A stretch of DNA of 64,000 nucleotides, taken from positions 8,663,001-8,727,000 of the forward strand of contig NZ_JACHMI010000001.1 of NCBI RefSeq assembly GCF_014207985.1, written 5' to 3'. Of the stretch, positions 48,491-56,964 are shown piece by piece. The notes beneath the pieces are model-generated. The model made no database searches. It saw only the letters and a program-made list of their open reading frames with translations, and was not told the origin of the DNA. Positions within the stretch are counted from its first letter, which is position 1, and each line of letters begins with the position of its first letter. A program made the translations under genes and the position numbers. The DNA comes from Nonomuraea rubra (lineage in GTDB: Bacteria > Actinomycetota > Actinomycetes > Streptosporangiales > Streptosporangiaceae).

Positions 48491-48802
48491 GGCTGGCCTT
48501 TCTCGTCGAGCGCTGTCGTTTCTGTCCGCCGCCCGCACGACGCCCCAGACGGGCCATCGGCAGGACGGGCGGCCATCGACGCCCACCTTCATGGCACCCG
48601 TCAAGCGATATCCGCTGGTCACGACTACCGCCCGTCGGCATGACGCCACCTTTGTTCCTGTCACCCTGTAAATACCGGCTCGAAGGCAGAAGTTAGGACA
48701 TCGCGACGAACCAAGACTTGGGCAAATCAGCGCCTCGCAACGGAACAGGCGAATGGCTGCAGTTTTGAGGCGGCCGGGCGGAGCCGTTGCTAGGCTCCGG
48801 CC
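48491..48802. other. Gap between integrase and membrane-protein gene
   Basis: No supported gene. A hairpin GGAGCC-N7-GGCTCC lies at 48780-48798, just before the next start. An AT-richer stretch near 48655-48730 may hold the integrase promoter. Confidence 0.4.
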
Positions 48803-49333
48803 ATGAAGCCCCCGGGACGGACGAGGCGCGGCCTGCGCTCGGCCCTGGTGGCATTCGGCACTACCGTGATCGCGGTCGCCGCCCACCGCGCCAACCACGG
48901 GACGATTCCGCCCCTGCTGGCCCTGCTTCCCGTGGTCCTGGTGGCCTGGGGCGTCGCCTACGCGCTGGCGGGCCGCAGGGTCACCCGGTGGGAGCTGCTG
49001 TTCTTGCTCGGTGCCGCCCAGTTCGGCATCCACGGTCTCAGCGTCTACCTGACGGGCCCCGTCCATTACGGCGCCGGCGACGTCTCGTCGCCGATGGTCC
49101 TGACGCATGCTGCGGCCACCGTGCTCACCGCGCTGCTGCTGGAGCACGGCGAGCGGATGTGGTGGGGCCTGCTCTCCCTGCTCGGCGCCCGGTACTGCGC
49201 TGTCCGTGTCCGCGATCTCCCGCCGCGGGTCCTGCGCGTGGTCCCGGTCGCCTTCCGCGCTGTTCTCACGCTGACTCGGCTGTGCGGCGGGCCGGTCGGA
49301 ACACGCGCCCCACCCCTCCTCGCCCGGATCTGA
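48803..49333 (+). CDS. Integral membrane protein near the copper locus
   Basis: A 176-aa protein with about four hydrophobic segments (SALVAFGTTVIAVAAHRA, IPPLLALLPVVLVAWGVAYALAG, WELLFLLGAAQFGIHGLSVYL and SSPMVLTHAAATVLTALLLEHGE). Conserved-looking His and Met residues (QFGIHG, SPMVLTHA, LEHGERMWW) lie within or beside the segments and could bind copper. It precedes DUF1775 and CopCD genes, where such membrane proteins are common. The C-terminal tail is polar and arginine-rich. A copper-related role is inferred from place only. Confidence 0.75.
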   Translation: MKPPGRTRRGLRSALVAFGTTVIAVAAHRANHGTIPPLLALLPVVLVAWGVAYALAGRRVTRWELLFLLGAAQFGIHGLSVYLTGPVHYGAGDVSSPMVLTHAAATVLTALLLEHGERMWWGLLSLLGARYCAVRVRDLPPRVLRVVPVAFRAVLTLTRLCGGPVGTRAPPLLARI

Positions 49334-49412
49334 AGGCACCACGGGGACATCAGGCCCCGTTTCCCCCGGACCGAACAGTACGGTCGTGATCCGTACAGAG
49401 GAGAAACCCCCC

Positions 49413-50165
49413 ATGAGCTCTGCCCTTCGTACGACCCTGCGCACTGCCGCTCGCACCCTCGCCGTTGGCACGGCCGCCCTCGGGCTGGTCCTGCTCGGCG
49501 CGAGCGCGGCGTCAGCGCACGTCACCGTCACGCCCTCGACCACCGCGGCCGGCAGTTACACCGTGCTGACCTTCTCCGTCCCGCACGGCTGTGACGGGTC
49601 GGCCACCACCTCGGTCGCCATCGCGATGCCCGAGGAGATCGTCGCGGTCACGCCGACGGTCAACCCGGGCTGGGAGGTCGAGAAGAAGATGGAGAAGCTC
49701 GCCACCCCGGTCGACGACGGCCATGGCGGCCAGTACACCGAGCGGGTCGACCAGATCGTCTACACCGCCAAGACCCCGCTGCCCGATGCCCTGCGCGACA
49801 CGTTCGAGCTGTCGCTGAAGCTCCCGGAGAAGGAAGGTGCCAAGCTCGTCTTCCCGGCGGTCCAGAAGTGTGAGAAGGGCGAGACGCCCTGGACCGAGGT
49901 CGCCGCCGACGGTGCGGAGGAGCCGGAGCACCCTGCCCCGTTCATCGTGCTGACCGCCGCCGAGGCGGAGGGCGCGAAGGCCTCGGCCACGCCGGCTGAG
50001 ACCGCGATGTCGGCCGCCCCAGCGGCGGCGCCTGCGGCCGCCGGCTCGGCCGCGCCCGCCGGCTCGGGCGAGCCGGGCGTCGTCGGCTGGGCCGGCCTGG
50101 TGCTGGGCGCGATCGGCGCGGCCGCGGGCGTGACCGCACTGGTGCGCGGCAGGAAGACCTCTTGA
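49413..50165 (+). CDS. YcnI-like DUF1775 copper-binding protein
   Basis: A 250-aa exported protein. The signal peptide ends ASAASAHVTVTPS, so the mature N-terminus begins with His, as in YcnI-type proteins where this His binds Cu(II). The DUF1775 domain continues FSVPHGCDGSATTSVAIAMPEEI, VNPGWEVEKK and LVFPAVQKCEKGE. An Ala/Pro-rich linker and a C-terminal membrane anchor (VVGWAGLVLGAIGAAAGVTALV, then RGRKTS) fix it to the outer face. GGAG precedes ATG 49413. It overlaps the CopCD gene by 4 nt. Confidence 0.93.
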   Translation: MSSALRTTLRTAARTLAVGTAALGLVLLGASAASAHVTVTPSTTAAGSYTVLTFSVPHGCDGSATTSVAIAMPEEIVAVTPTVNPGWEVEKKMEKLATPVDDGHGGQYTERVDQIVYTAKTPLPDALRDTFELSLKLPEKEGAKLVFPAVQKCEKGETPWTEVAADGAEEPEHPAPFIVLTAAEAEGAKASATPAETAMSAAPAAAPAAAGSAAPAGSGEPGVVGWAGLVLGAIGAAAGVTALVRGRKTS

Positions 50166-51871
50166 CCCGTCCGGTCCACCGTTGGACGTCTCGGTGGGGG
50201 CGGCCGGCCGCCGTCCCCACCGGGACCGTCCTGCTCCTGGCCGCCCTCCTGGTCCTACTCCTTCCGGGTACGGCCGACGCCCACGCCGTGCTGAAGTACA
50301 CCGACCCCAAGGACGGCCAGGTCCTCGCGCAGGCGCCGCGCACCGTCACAGCCACCTTCAACGAGGCGATCACCCTCGCTCCGAAGGGAAACCAACTGTT
50401 CGACTCGGCCGGCCGCCCCGTCCCCGCCGACATCCGCTCGGTGAACGACACCGTCGTCTACACCCCGGCCTCAACCCTCGCCGAGGGCACCTACATCGTC
50501 AGCTGGCGGGTCATCTCCGCCGACACCCACCCGGTCAGCGGTGGGATCAGCTTCTCCATCGGCAAGCCGAGCGCAAGCTCCGTCGCCGTTCCCGACCAGG
50601 TCGCCGTCCGCGAGGTGAACGTGCTCCGGATCGGCGCCGAGGTGCTGCGGTACGGGGGCGTGCTCGGGTTCGCGGGCCTGACCGCCTTCGGCCTGTTCAT
50701 CGCCGAGCCGAGCGTGCGCAGGTCCGCGGCGTTCGCCCGGAGGGTCGGGCGCACCCGCGACGCGCTGGCCGCGGCGGCGGTGCTCGGCGCCGCGGCCCTG
50801 GTCCCGCTGGTCAAGCTCTGGCAGGACGGCGCGGGCGTCGGCGACCTGTTCTCCGCCGCGCTGTGGCCCGCGGCGCTGTCGGCGGCGCCCGCGGCCGCCG
50901 CGGCGCTGCTGGCCGCAGGCGTCGTGATCGCCCTGGTCGCGGTGCGCCGCGAACTGCCGGTCGCCGCCGCGGCCGGGACGGCGCTGGCGCTGGGCTCTCT
51001 CGCCGTGGTGGGCCACACCAGGGTGTACGGGCCGGGCGGGCTGGTGCTCGCCGCCGACCTGCTGCACCTGGCCACCGCGTCGCTGTGGTTCGGCGGGCTG
51101 CTCGGGCTGTGCCTGCTGTTCGTCCCCGACCGCCACCACCGGGTGGCCGAGGTCGCCTCGGCGGTCGGCCGCTTCTCGGCCGCGGCGCTGTGGCTGGTGG
51201 CCGGGCTCGGCGCGAGCGCGGTCCTGCTGTGGTGGCGGATCGCCGACAGCGTGGACGGTCTGTGGACGACCGGCTACGGCCGGCTCGTCCTGGTCAAGCT
51301 CGTGCTGGTGCTCGCCGTCGTCGGCGTCGCCGCCTGGAACCGGTACCGGTTCGTCCCCTCCGTCCTTTCCGGCACGCGCCGCGAGGTCACCCTGGCCGCG
51401 CTGCGCCGCACCGTCGGGTTCGAGGCGGCCGGGCTGGCCGTGGTGGTGGCCGTCACCGGCGTGCTGGTCTCGCAGACGCCGCGCGAGGAGCCCGCCGCCG
51501 CGCCCGCGGCGCCCTCCTCCGGCGCCGCGGCGTCCGCCTCCGCTGCCGGGCCCAAGACGCTCACCGCGGCCGTCGGTGACGGCAAGGCCACCATGGTGAT
51601 CAGTCCAGGCAGGCGAGGGGTCAACGCGCTCCAGCTGTCCCTGGTGGACAGCAAGGGCGTGCCGCTGGTGCCGCACGAGACGCCGCAGTTGTCGGTACGG
51701 CTGCCCGCCTACGAGCTGGGGCCGTTCAAGAAGCCGCTGTCCACGACGGGCAAGGGCACCTACGAGGCGGCGGTCGACTTCCCGCTGGACGGGACGTGGA
51801 CGGTGACGCTGGTCGTGCGGCTGTCGGAGTTCGAGAGCCCGGTCGTCTCCCAGGAGGTGGTGATCCCGTGA
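50162..51871 (+). CDS. CopC-CopD fusion, copper import/resistance protein
   Basis: A 569-aa fusion. After a signal segment, the CopC domain starts at His in ADAHAVLKYTDPKDG and contains VSWRVISADTHPVSGGISFSIG with the second copper ligand His. The CopD part has about eight membrane segments (VLRYGGVLGFAGLTAFGLFI, LVLAADLLHLATASLWFGGLLGLCLLF and others). An extracytoplasmic C-terminal domain (TLTAAVGDGKATMVI onward) resembles YtkA/FixH. The start is a TTG overlapping the upstream TGA (TTGA). It probably brings copper across the membrane with the two DUF1775 proteins. Confidence 0.9.
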   Translation: MTRPVHRWTSRWGRPAAVPTGTVLLLAALLVLLLPGTADAHAVLKYTDPKDGQVLAQAPRTVTATFNEAITLAPKGNQLFDSAGRPVPADIRSVNDTVVYTPASTLAEGTYIVSWRVISADTHPVSGGISFSIGKPSASSVAVPDQVAVREVNVLRIGAEVLRYGGVLGFAGLTAFGLFIAEPSVRRSAAFARRVGRTRDALAAAAVLGAAALVPLVKLWQDGAGVGDLFSAALWPAALSAAPAAAAALLAAGVVIALVAVRRELPVAAAAGTALALGSLAVVGHTRVYGPGGLVLAADLLHLATASLWFGGLLGLCLLFVPDRHHRVAEVASAVGRFSAAALWLVAGLGASAVLLWWRIADSVDGLWTTGYGRLVLVKLVLVLAVVGVAAWNRYRFVPSVLSGTRREVTLAALRRTVGFEAAGLAVVVAVTGVLVSQTPREEPAAAPAAPSSGAAASASAAGPKTLTAAVGDGKATMVISPGRRGVNALQLSLVDSKGVPLVPHETPQLSVRLPAYELGPFKKPLSTTGKGTYEAAVDFPLDGTWTVTLVVRLSEFESPVVSQEVVIP

Positions 51872-52476
51872 GATCCGGTGTCGTCCGGGCCGCCGGGGTG
51901 GCGCTGGCGGCGGCCGTGCTGGTGCTGCTCCCGGCCGCCCCTGCGCTGGCCCACGTGCTGCTGGAGTCCGCGCAGCCCAACGGCGACGGGTCGGTCACGC
52001 TCACCTTCTCCTTCGACCACGGATGTGACGGCGCGCCGACCGAGGCACTCGTCGTCCGGATACCGGCCGGCTCCTCGCTGCTGTCGGCCGGTCAGCCGGA
52101 CGGCTGGCGCAGCACGGTGAAGGGGAACACGGTCGAGTGGACCGGCCCGGGGATCGCCGACGGCACCAAGGCGGCCTTCACCGTGAAGGCCCGCCTGTCG
52201 GGCAAGGCCGGCGAGCCGCTGCTCTTCCCGGCCACACAGCGGTGCACCGGCGGCAAGGGGTATGAATGGATCGGCGCCGAAGACGCGTCCAAGGAGCCCG
52301 CACCCCGGCTGATCGCCACCGCCGCCGTCCTGGACCCGGGCCTCAGCCCGGCCCCGCCCCCGGCCGTGGGCGCGGACGGCGCCGGCGACGTTCAGGTGGC
52401 CGTGGCTCTGGGCGCCTTCACCGCCCTGGCAGCCCTGACCGCTCACCTGACCCGCCGGCGCCTCCGCCACCCATAG
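51868..52476 (+). CDS. Second DUF1775 (YcnI-like) protein
   Basis: A 202-aa exported protein. The signal peptide ends APALAHVLLESAQPN, again leaving His at the mature N-terminus. The domain follows with FSFDHGCDGAPTEALVVRIPAGS, GWRSTVKGNTVEWTGPG and LLFPATQRCTGG. A C-terminal hydrophobic segment (VAVALGAFTALAALTAHL) and RRRLRHP anchor it. GTG 51868 overlaps the CopCD stop (GTGA). Two DUF1775 proteins flanking one CopCD suggests that they deliver copper at different steps or form a heteromer. Confidence 0.88.
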   Translation: MRSGVVRAAGVALAAAVLVLLPAAPALAHVLLESAQPNGDGSVTLTFSFDHGCDGAPTEALVVRIPAGSSLLSAGQPDGWRSTVKGNTVEWTGPGIADGTKAAFTVKARLSGKAGEPLLFPATQRCTGGKGYEWIGAEDASKEPAPRLIATAAVLDPGLSPAPPPAVGADGAGDVQVAVALGAFTALAALTAHLTRRRLRHP

Positions 52477-52605
52477 TGGGCATGCGGTGGTGCAAACGAC
52501 CGCATGCCGGGCCTCGGGCCCCGGAATGTCATGGTCATCCCTGAGCAGATCGTCGCCGAATGACCCACCGCCTCACACGATCCAAGATCTACAAGAAAGG
52601 AACGT

Positions 52606-53140
52606 GTGAGGCAACTCCGACACCTCCTGGCGGGGACAGCCCTGCTCGCCCGCCCCATGGTGGCCGCGCTCCCGGCGGGGCGGCGACATCGCAGAGCATG
52701 GCCGTCGCCTGTCAGGGCTACACCGCCACCATCGTCGGCACCGCCGGCCCGGGCATCCTGTCCGACACCCCCGGCAACGACGTGATCGCCCTGCATGAGC
52801 GCAACGACCAGCTCACCGATACCGGCGGCGACGGGATCGTCTGCTTCGACGACAGACAGGCGGTCTTCTACGGTTCGACCGGCGCGGTCGGCTTCCTCCT
52901 CGACAACAACGACACCGTGTACGGGGGAAGCGGCGGCGACCTCCTCGACGGCTGGATAGCCAACGACACTCTGTACGGCGAGGAGGGCGCCGACCTCATC
53001 TACGGCGGCAACGGCAACGACACGCTCCGCGGCGGTTCCGGCCTCGCCGACAGCGGCGACGGCGGGCCGACCTTCCCGGCCAGGCCAAGTGCGCGAGCGA
53101 CCTGGAGACCCGTACCGACTGCGAAATCACCATCCCCTGA
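52606..53140 (+). pseudogene. RTX-like calcium-binding protein gene with two apparent frameshifts
   Basis: The family layout is present but spread over three frames. GTG 52606 (AAAGGA upstream) begins a signal-peptide-like segment ([22 protein letters not shown]). The mature part continues in another frame from about 52690 with [20 protein letters not shown], then [10 protein letters not shown] and [12 protein letters not shown] repeats. The end, in a third frame (about 53081-53140), reads [18 protein letters not shown] and stop, the usual tail of these secreted proteins. So there are two indels, either real decay or sequence errors. Confidence 0.75.
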
Positions 53141-53155
53141 TCACTTTCGGACGGC

Positions 53156-53193
53156 CGATGGCGATCGCGAAGGGCGCCCCCCGATCGCCATCG
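53156..53193 (+). terminator. Hairpin terminator
   Basis: CGATGGCGATCG and CGATCGCCATCG form a perfect 12-bp stem around a 14-nt loop, 16 nt after the RTX-like stop. Confidence 0.75.
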
Positions 53194-53270
53194 GGCACCA
53201 CGGTCTTTCGCGGAAGGCCCGCTGACGCGTCACGCGTGTCCCCGCAGACGTCACGGATAGCGTCCGGCAT

Positions 53271-53314
53271 GTGCCGGCCCGCACCTGGCGCTTGCGCCAA
53301 GCGCGGGCCGGCAC
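53271..53314 (-). terminator. Nested hairpin terminator
   Basis: GTGCCGGCCCGC (53271-53282) pairs with GCGGGCCGGCAC (53303-53314), with an inner TGGCGC-TT-GCGCCA stem. It starts 10 nt after the stop of the 44-aa minus-strand gene and supports that gene being real. Confidence 0.75.
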
Positions 53315-53323
53315 TCATGACGA

Positions 53324-53458
53324 TCAGCCCTTGGTGCGCTCCAGCCTCATCCGAGACAGCCCGGCCTGCTGGGCTGGTGAGAGCGCGAACAGCCTGGCCG
53401 GCAGCAGCCGTGGATCACGGTCGAGCTCGGTGGTGACCGGAGTGAGAGTTTCGGACAT
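53324..53458 (-). CDS. 44-aa small protein of unknown function
   Basis: A short gene with a strong ribosome-binding site (AGAAGG, 4 nt before ATG 53458) and its own terminator. The product has a Thr/Ser-rich start (SETLTPVTTELD), a basic/Pro middle (DPRLLPARLFALSP) and a basic end (SRMRLERTKG). It has no Cys and no signal peptide. I do not recognise it. It lies 216 nt downstream of the hypothetical protein gene at 53674 on the same strand and could be a regulator peptide or a RiPP-like precursor, but nothing proves this. Confidence 0.6.
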   Translation of the reverse strand: MSETLTPVTTELDRDPRLLPARLFALSPAQQAGLSRMRLERTKG

Positions 53459-53673
53459 CTACCTTCTTTCCTCGACGTGGTGTCACCCAGACTTCGGTTA
53501 TGACCACCCCTGCGGATGGCTCCTTACACCCCGCCGTATAAACGGTCTCGGTTTCCCGGACATCGGTAAGCAGCCGGTTGAGGAATGGGACGTTTGCCTT
53601 GCAGGAGAGGGCGCGCGCGGTCGGGCCGTGCTCGCGCTCATGGCCGCCGTCTCCGACTTCGGGACCCGGAGCT

Positions 53674-54171
53674 TTACGCTGGGATGTCTTCCAGCCGCGC
53701 CATGGTCAGCGGGGCGAGCCCTTCCAGAGTCCTGGCAATGAGCGGATGGTTCAGCAAGGCGCGACGCACCACAGCGTCCGTGGCCATCAGGAACGCCAGG
53801 TGGCGAACGGCGTGACTGGCCACGTTCGTGGTGTCGATGCGCTCCGGCGCGGGCGCTGCCGGGGCACTGCCTTGGGCTATGTGCAGGACGGGCAGTTCCT
53901 CGGCCGGCAGGTGAGGCTCCGGGTCGGGGCATACGGCGTAGGTCAGCACGATCTGCCCCTCCGGCCGGTGACGCCAACTCGTCGAGTGGACGACGGTGGA
54001 CGGCTCGTTCACGGACAGTCCGGCCAGCCGGCGCGCGACTTCATCGGGGCTCTCGCCCCGGCCGAGCGCTGCGGTGAGCCGCCGGTAAGACCAGCGCCCG
54101 TCGGCTGCGGCTCGAAGCATAAGAGTCTCCACCGAGACCGGCGCAAGTCCAGCGTCGATCTGATCAGTCAC
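53674..54171 (-). CDS. Hypothetical protein next to the metal-regulated cluster
   Basis: A 165-aa soluble protein. Distinct segments are RWSYRRLTAALGRGESPDEVARRLAGLS, STSWRHRPEGQIVLTYAVCPDPEPHLPAEELPV and ASHAVRHLAFLMATDAVVRRALLNHPLIARTLEGLAP. I do not recognise its family and see no catalytic motif. GTG 54171 begins the protein-like part; the frame is open to 54411 but upstream composition changes. A Nur-like box (54334-54352) lies about 160 nt upstream, so it may belong to the same regulon as genes to the right. Confidence 0.65.
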   Translation of the reverse strand: MTDQIDAGLAPVSVETLMLRAAADGRWSYRRLTAALGRGESPDEVARRLAGLSVNEPSTVVHSTSWRHRPEGQIVLTYAVCPDPEPHLPAEELPVLHIAQGSAPAAPAPERIDTTNVASHAVRHLAFLMATDAVVRRALLNHPLIARTLEGLAPLTMARLEDIPA

Positions 54172-54333
54172 CGGCAAGCCCGTCCTTGTCGATATGAGCA
54201 ACTGCAACTCGAACGCAGGGGCAACATGATGGCGTAGGTCTGCCCCCGATACGGGGCAGCACGCACGACGCGAGCCCTCCTGCCAGAGCTTCGCCAGCCG
54301 CCGCCACGGCAGATGTTCGAGATCCTGAAGCTT

Positions 54334-54352
54334 ACTGCACTCATATCGCAAC
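54334..54352. promoter_or_regulatory. Weak Nur-like box
   Basis: ACTGCACTCATATCGCAAC fits the 19-bp form ATTGC-N9-GCAAT with one mismatch in each outer arm. It lies in the gap between the divergent hypothetical and NikMN genes (54172-54495). Confidence 0.45.
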
Positions 54353-54417
54353 TGCGGTGACTGTGCATCTATGGGTTCCCTGACGATCGAGGACCTGGCT
54401 GAGCAGCGCATTCGTTA

Positions 54418-54436
54418 GGTGCCACATATGTGCAAG
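54418..54436. promoter_or_regulatory. Weak Nur-like box before NikMN
   Basis: GGTGCCACATATGTGCAAG keeps TGC and GCAA at the spacing of the 19-bp box and has a CACATATGTG palindromic centre. It is 60 nt before the NikMN start. Confidence 0.4.
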
Positions 54437-54495
54437 TGAGAGACGTTGGCCTACAGTGAGAGCGCTTCAGCGTTCTCTCCGCACGGAGGCCTGCC

Positions 54496-55497
54496 ATGCA
54501 CGTACCCGATGGCTTCTTCAACGCAGTGACATCCATCTCGGCCGGCGTCGTCGCGGCCGCCGGCGTCGCGGTCTGCCTGCGCGGGGCCCGGCGCGAGCTC
54601 GACGACCGCACCGCGCCCATGGCCGGGCTCGTCGCCGCGTTCATCTTCGCCGTGCAGATGCTCAACTTCCCCGTCGCCGCCGGAACCAGCGGCCACCTGC
54701 TGGGCGGCGCGCTGGCCGCGATACTCGTCGGGCCCTACACAGGGGTACTGTGCATGGCCGTGGTCCTGCTGGTGCAGGGCGTGTTCTTCGCCGACGGCGG
54801 GCTGACGGCGCTCGGCATCAACATCACGATCATGGGCATCGTCACGGTGCTCGCCGGCTGGGGCGTCTTCCGGCTGGTCACGACCATGGCCAGGGGGAAG
54901 GTCGTGGTGGCGGCGTTCCTGGCCGCGCTGATCTCGGTGCCGGCCTCCGCGCTGGTGTTCACGCTGCTGTTCTGGATCGGCGGCACCGCGCCGATCGAGG
55001 TCGGCACGGTGGCGGCCGCGATGGGCGGCGTGCACCTGCTGATCGGCATCGGCGAGGGTCTGATCACCGCGGTGACCGTCGGCGCCGTCCTGGCCGTCCG
55101 GCCCGACCTCGTGTACGGCGCCCGCGGCCTGGCCAAGCCGCTGGAACTGCGCGGCGCCGAGGGCACGACCACGGTCGCCGGCGAGGAGCGGCCGGTGGCC
55201 ACCGGCGGCGCGCTCAAGCCGTTCCTGCTCGGCGGCGTCGGCGTGACGCTGGTGCTGGCCGGGCTCGTCTCCTTCTTCGCCTCCTCCTCGCCCGACGGGC
55301 TGGAGGCGGTGGCCGAGAACAAGGGCTTCATCGACCAGGCGGCCGACCACCTGTTCGGGGAGTGGGCGCTGGCCGACTACGGTGAGGTGGGCGGGATCCC
55401 CGTCGGCGTGGCCGGGATCATCGGCGTCGGTCTGGTGTTGCTCATCGCCGGCGCCGTGGCCTTCGCCGCCCGCAGCCGGAACGCCACCAAGGTGTGA
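54496..55497 (+). CDS. CbiMN/NikMN-type cobalt/nickel ECF transporter component
   Basis: A 333-aa polytopic protein. It begins MHVPDGF, the conserved N-terminus of CbiM/NikM in which the amino group and His2 bind the metal ion. Further CbiM parts are AFIFAVQMLNFPVAAGTSGHLLGGALAAILVGP (parts) and HLLIGIGEGLITA. The C-terminal part (LVSFFASSSPDGLEAVAENKGF) is CbiN/NikN-like, making a natural MN fusion. Neither the T (CbiQ) nor A (CbiO) component is in the window. Solitary CbiMN units are known to transport alone. It overlaps the CGNR gene by 4 nt. Confidence 0.9.
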   Translation: MHVPDGFFNAVTSISAGVVAAAGVAVCLRGARRELDDRTAPMAGLVAAFIFAVQMLNFPVAAGTSGHLLGGALAAILVGPYTGVLCMAVVLLVQGVFFADGGLTALGINITIMGIVTVLAGWGVFRLVTTMARGKVVVAAFLAALISVPASALVFTLLFWIGGTAPIEVGTVAAAMGGVHLLIGIGEGLITAVTVGAVLAVRPDLVYGARGLAKPLELRGAEGTTTVAGEERPVATGGALKPFLLGGVGVTLVLAGLVSFFASSSPDGLEAVAENKGFIDQAADHLFGEWALADYGEVGGIPVGVAGIIGVGLVLLIAGAVAFAARSRNATKV

Positions 55498-55955
55498 CAC
55501 CAACCGGGCAGCCATCCCTTGTCCCGCGGCAACCGCGGCCAAGCCGTTGTGCAGATACGCTGCGGCCAGACTGGCAGCGGGCGCGGACGGGACTGCACAT
55601 GCGGCTCGGCCATGACATGGTGCACGCGCTCGTACCCCGCGATCTGGGCCAGATCAGAAGGGTTCACGACGCCTTCCACCGGGTCTTCACCGCTCCCGAC
55701 CAAGCCACCGCGGTCCGCACCGTGAACGCCATGCTGTCGCAGACCCGCGTCACCGCCCGGCTGACCGAGCACGACGGTCACCCCCTGCACCTGCTGGCGC
55801 AGGGGGAGGCGAAACGCCTGAGCACCTGCTCGGCCTCCGACTGCAACAGGGGCTTCGTGGACGAGTCCCGCAACCGCTCCCGCGTCTACTGCGATGGCCG
55901 AACCCGCGGCAACCGCACGCACGTCGCCGCCTACCACGCCCGCCGCCGCGCCTGA
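55494..55955 (+). CDS. CGNR zinc-finger domain protein, short or degenerate
   Basis: A 153-aa frame overlapping the NikMN stop (GTGA). From about residue 45 it resembles ABATE/CGNR proteins: [27 protein letters not shown], then the zinc-finger end [43 protein letters not shown] (parts). In the name-giving motif the Cys of CGNR is Arg (RGNR), and the N-terminal ABATE part is shorter than usual. It may be a decayed regulator. A later ATG at 55599 is possible. Confidence 0.65.
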   Translation: MTPTGQPSLVPRQPRPSRCADTLRPDWQRARTGLHMRLGHDMVHALVPRDLGQIRRVHDAFHRVFTAPDQATAVRTVNAMLSQTRVTARLTEHDGHPLHLLAQGEAKRLSTCSASDCNRGFVDESRNRSRVYCDGRTRGNRTHVAAYHARRRA

Positions 55956-56017
55956 CCTGGCCTCAGAAGCCAACGCGCACTTCGAGGGCGCCGCATGTTC
56001 CTGACGGCCAGGCCCGG

Positions 56018-56233
56018 GTGCGACAGGTCGCGGCCGAGCGGTGCGCCGCCGCGGGCATCACCCTACGCATCCCGACGCCACGGTTGTGCACCGACAACGG
56101 AGCGATGATCGCGGCCGTCGGAGATCTCCTCATCGCCGCAGACACGCCACCGTCCTCGCTCGCCCTGGCGGCCGATCCATCGGCGCCGCTGACCGCGGCC
56201 TCGCTCAACCCCGAACGACGGAGCCACCCGTGA
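56018..56233 (+). pseudogene. tsaD: TsaD (tRNA threonylcarbamoyltransferase) C-terminal fragment
   Basis: About 71 residues match only the C-terminus of TsaD/Gcp: [37 protein letters not shown]. In full TsaD (about 340 aa) this part carries the last metal-site Asp (TDNGAM). The upstream two thirds, including the HxxxH site, are missing. It is a gene remnant rather than a functional enzyme. Its stop overlaps the def region start by GTGA, suggesting that an ancestral tsaD-def or similar arrangement was broken by deletion. Confidence 0.75.
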
Positions 56234-56267
56234 CCGACATCCTTCCCATCACCCTGGTGGAACGCCG

Positions 56268-56816
56268 GTGCTGCACCAGCCCTGCCGTCCCGTCGAACGC
56301 TTCGACGACGACCTGGCCCGGCTGGTGGAGACCATGTTCGCCAGCATGTACGCCGCCCGCGGCGTCGGCTTGGCCGCCAACCAGAGCGGCGTCGGCCGGC
56401 GCGTCTTCGTCTACGACTGCCCCGACGAGAACGACGCGGTCCAGAAAGGCGTCATGATCAACCCGGTCCTGCGTCTTCCCACGGGGGAGGAGCGCCGGCT
56501 CGACGACGGCAAGGAAGGCTGCCTGTCGATTCCCGGCTGCTCCGCCCCGCTCGCTCGCCCCTGCCGTGCCGTCTGCGAGGGCTTCGACATGACGGGCGCG
56601 CCGGTCACCGTGCACGGGACCGGGCTCCTGGCCCGCTGCCTGCAACACGAGACCGACCACCTCGACGGGCTCCTCTACATCGACCGCCTGTCGGCCGCGG
56701 CCCGCCGCGTGGTGCTCGACGAACACGCCCAACGCCAGAACGCCTCCGCTTGCCCCGGGGAAGCCGCCGCGGATTCACCAGTCGCGACAGGCTGGGACGC
56801 TGGTTGGAGGCGTTGA
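56268..56816 (+). CDS. def: Peptide deformylase, 5' end apparently frameshifted
   Basis: A 182-aa frame with all three deformylase motifs: GVGLAANQ, EGCLSIPG (metal Cys) and QHETDHLDG (HExxH metal site). The normal N-terminus (TDILPITLV, from GTG 56230) is present but one base out of frame; adding a G in GTGG-AACG would join it to TPVLHQPCRPVERFD. Either a 1-nt deletion or a sequence error has occurred; a GTG at 56268 still allows a slightly short product. Deformylase removes the formyl group from new proteins and needs Fe or Ni. It may be a second copy. Confidence 0.85.
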   Translation: MLHQPCRPVERFDDDLARLVETMFASMYAARGVGLAANQSGVGRRVFVYDCPDENDAVQKGVMINPVLRLPTGEERRLDDGKEGCLSIPGCSAPLARPCRAVCEGFDMTGAPVTVHGTGLLARCLQHETDHLDGLLYIDRLSAAARRVVLDEHAQRQNASACPGEAAADSPVATGWDAGWRR

Positions 56817-56861
56817 GCGGCGCCATGGCGGCAGAGGACCACCTGGCCAGCGGATCAGATT

Positions 56862-56880
56862 ATTGCGGCTATGTTGCAAT
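56862..56880. promoter_or_regulatory. Nur-type box before the MFS gene
   Basis: ATTGCGGCTATGTTGCAAT has perfect 5-bp arms at the spacing of the Nur consensus. It is 84 nt before the preferred MFS start and probably covers its promoter; an upstream start at 56863 would be inside it. Confidence 0.72.
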
Positions 56881-56964
56881 AGCGATAAATGTGCAGCATT
56901 CTCGGGCTTGACGGAGACGACGGCGGCAGGCTCGGGCTCACATGCGGCGAGCCATCTCGGGGAG

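Noticed and set aside
48780..48798. GGAGCC-N7-GGCTCC hairpin resembling the IS end GGAGCCGT
   Set aside because: Only 8 bases are shared, there is no second end or transposase, and a local hairpin explains it.
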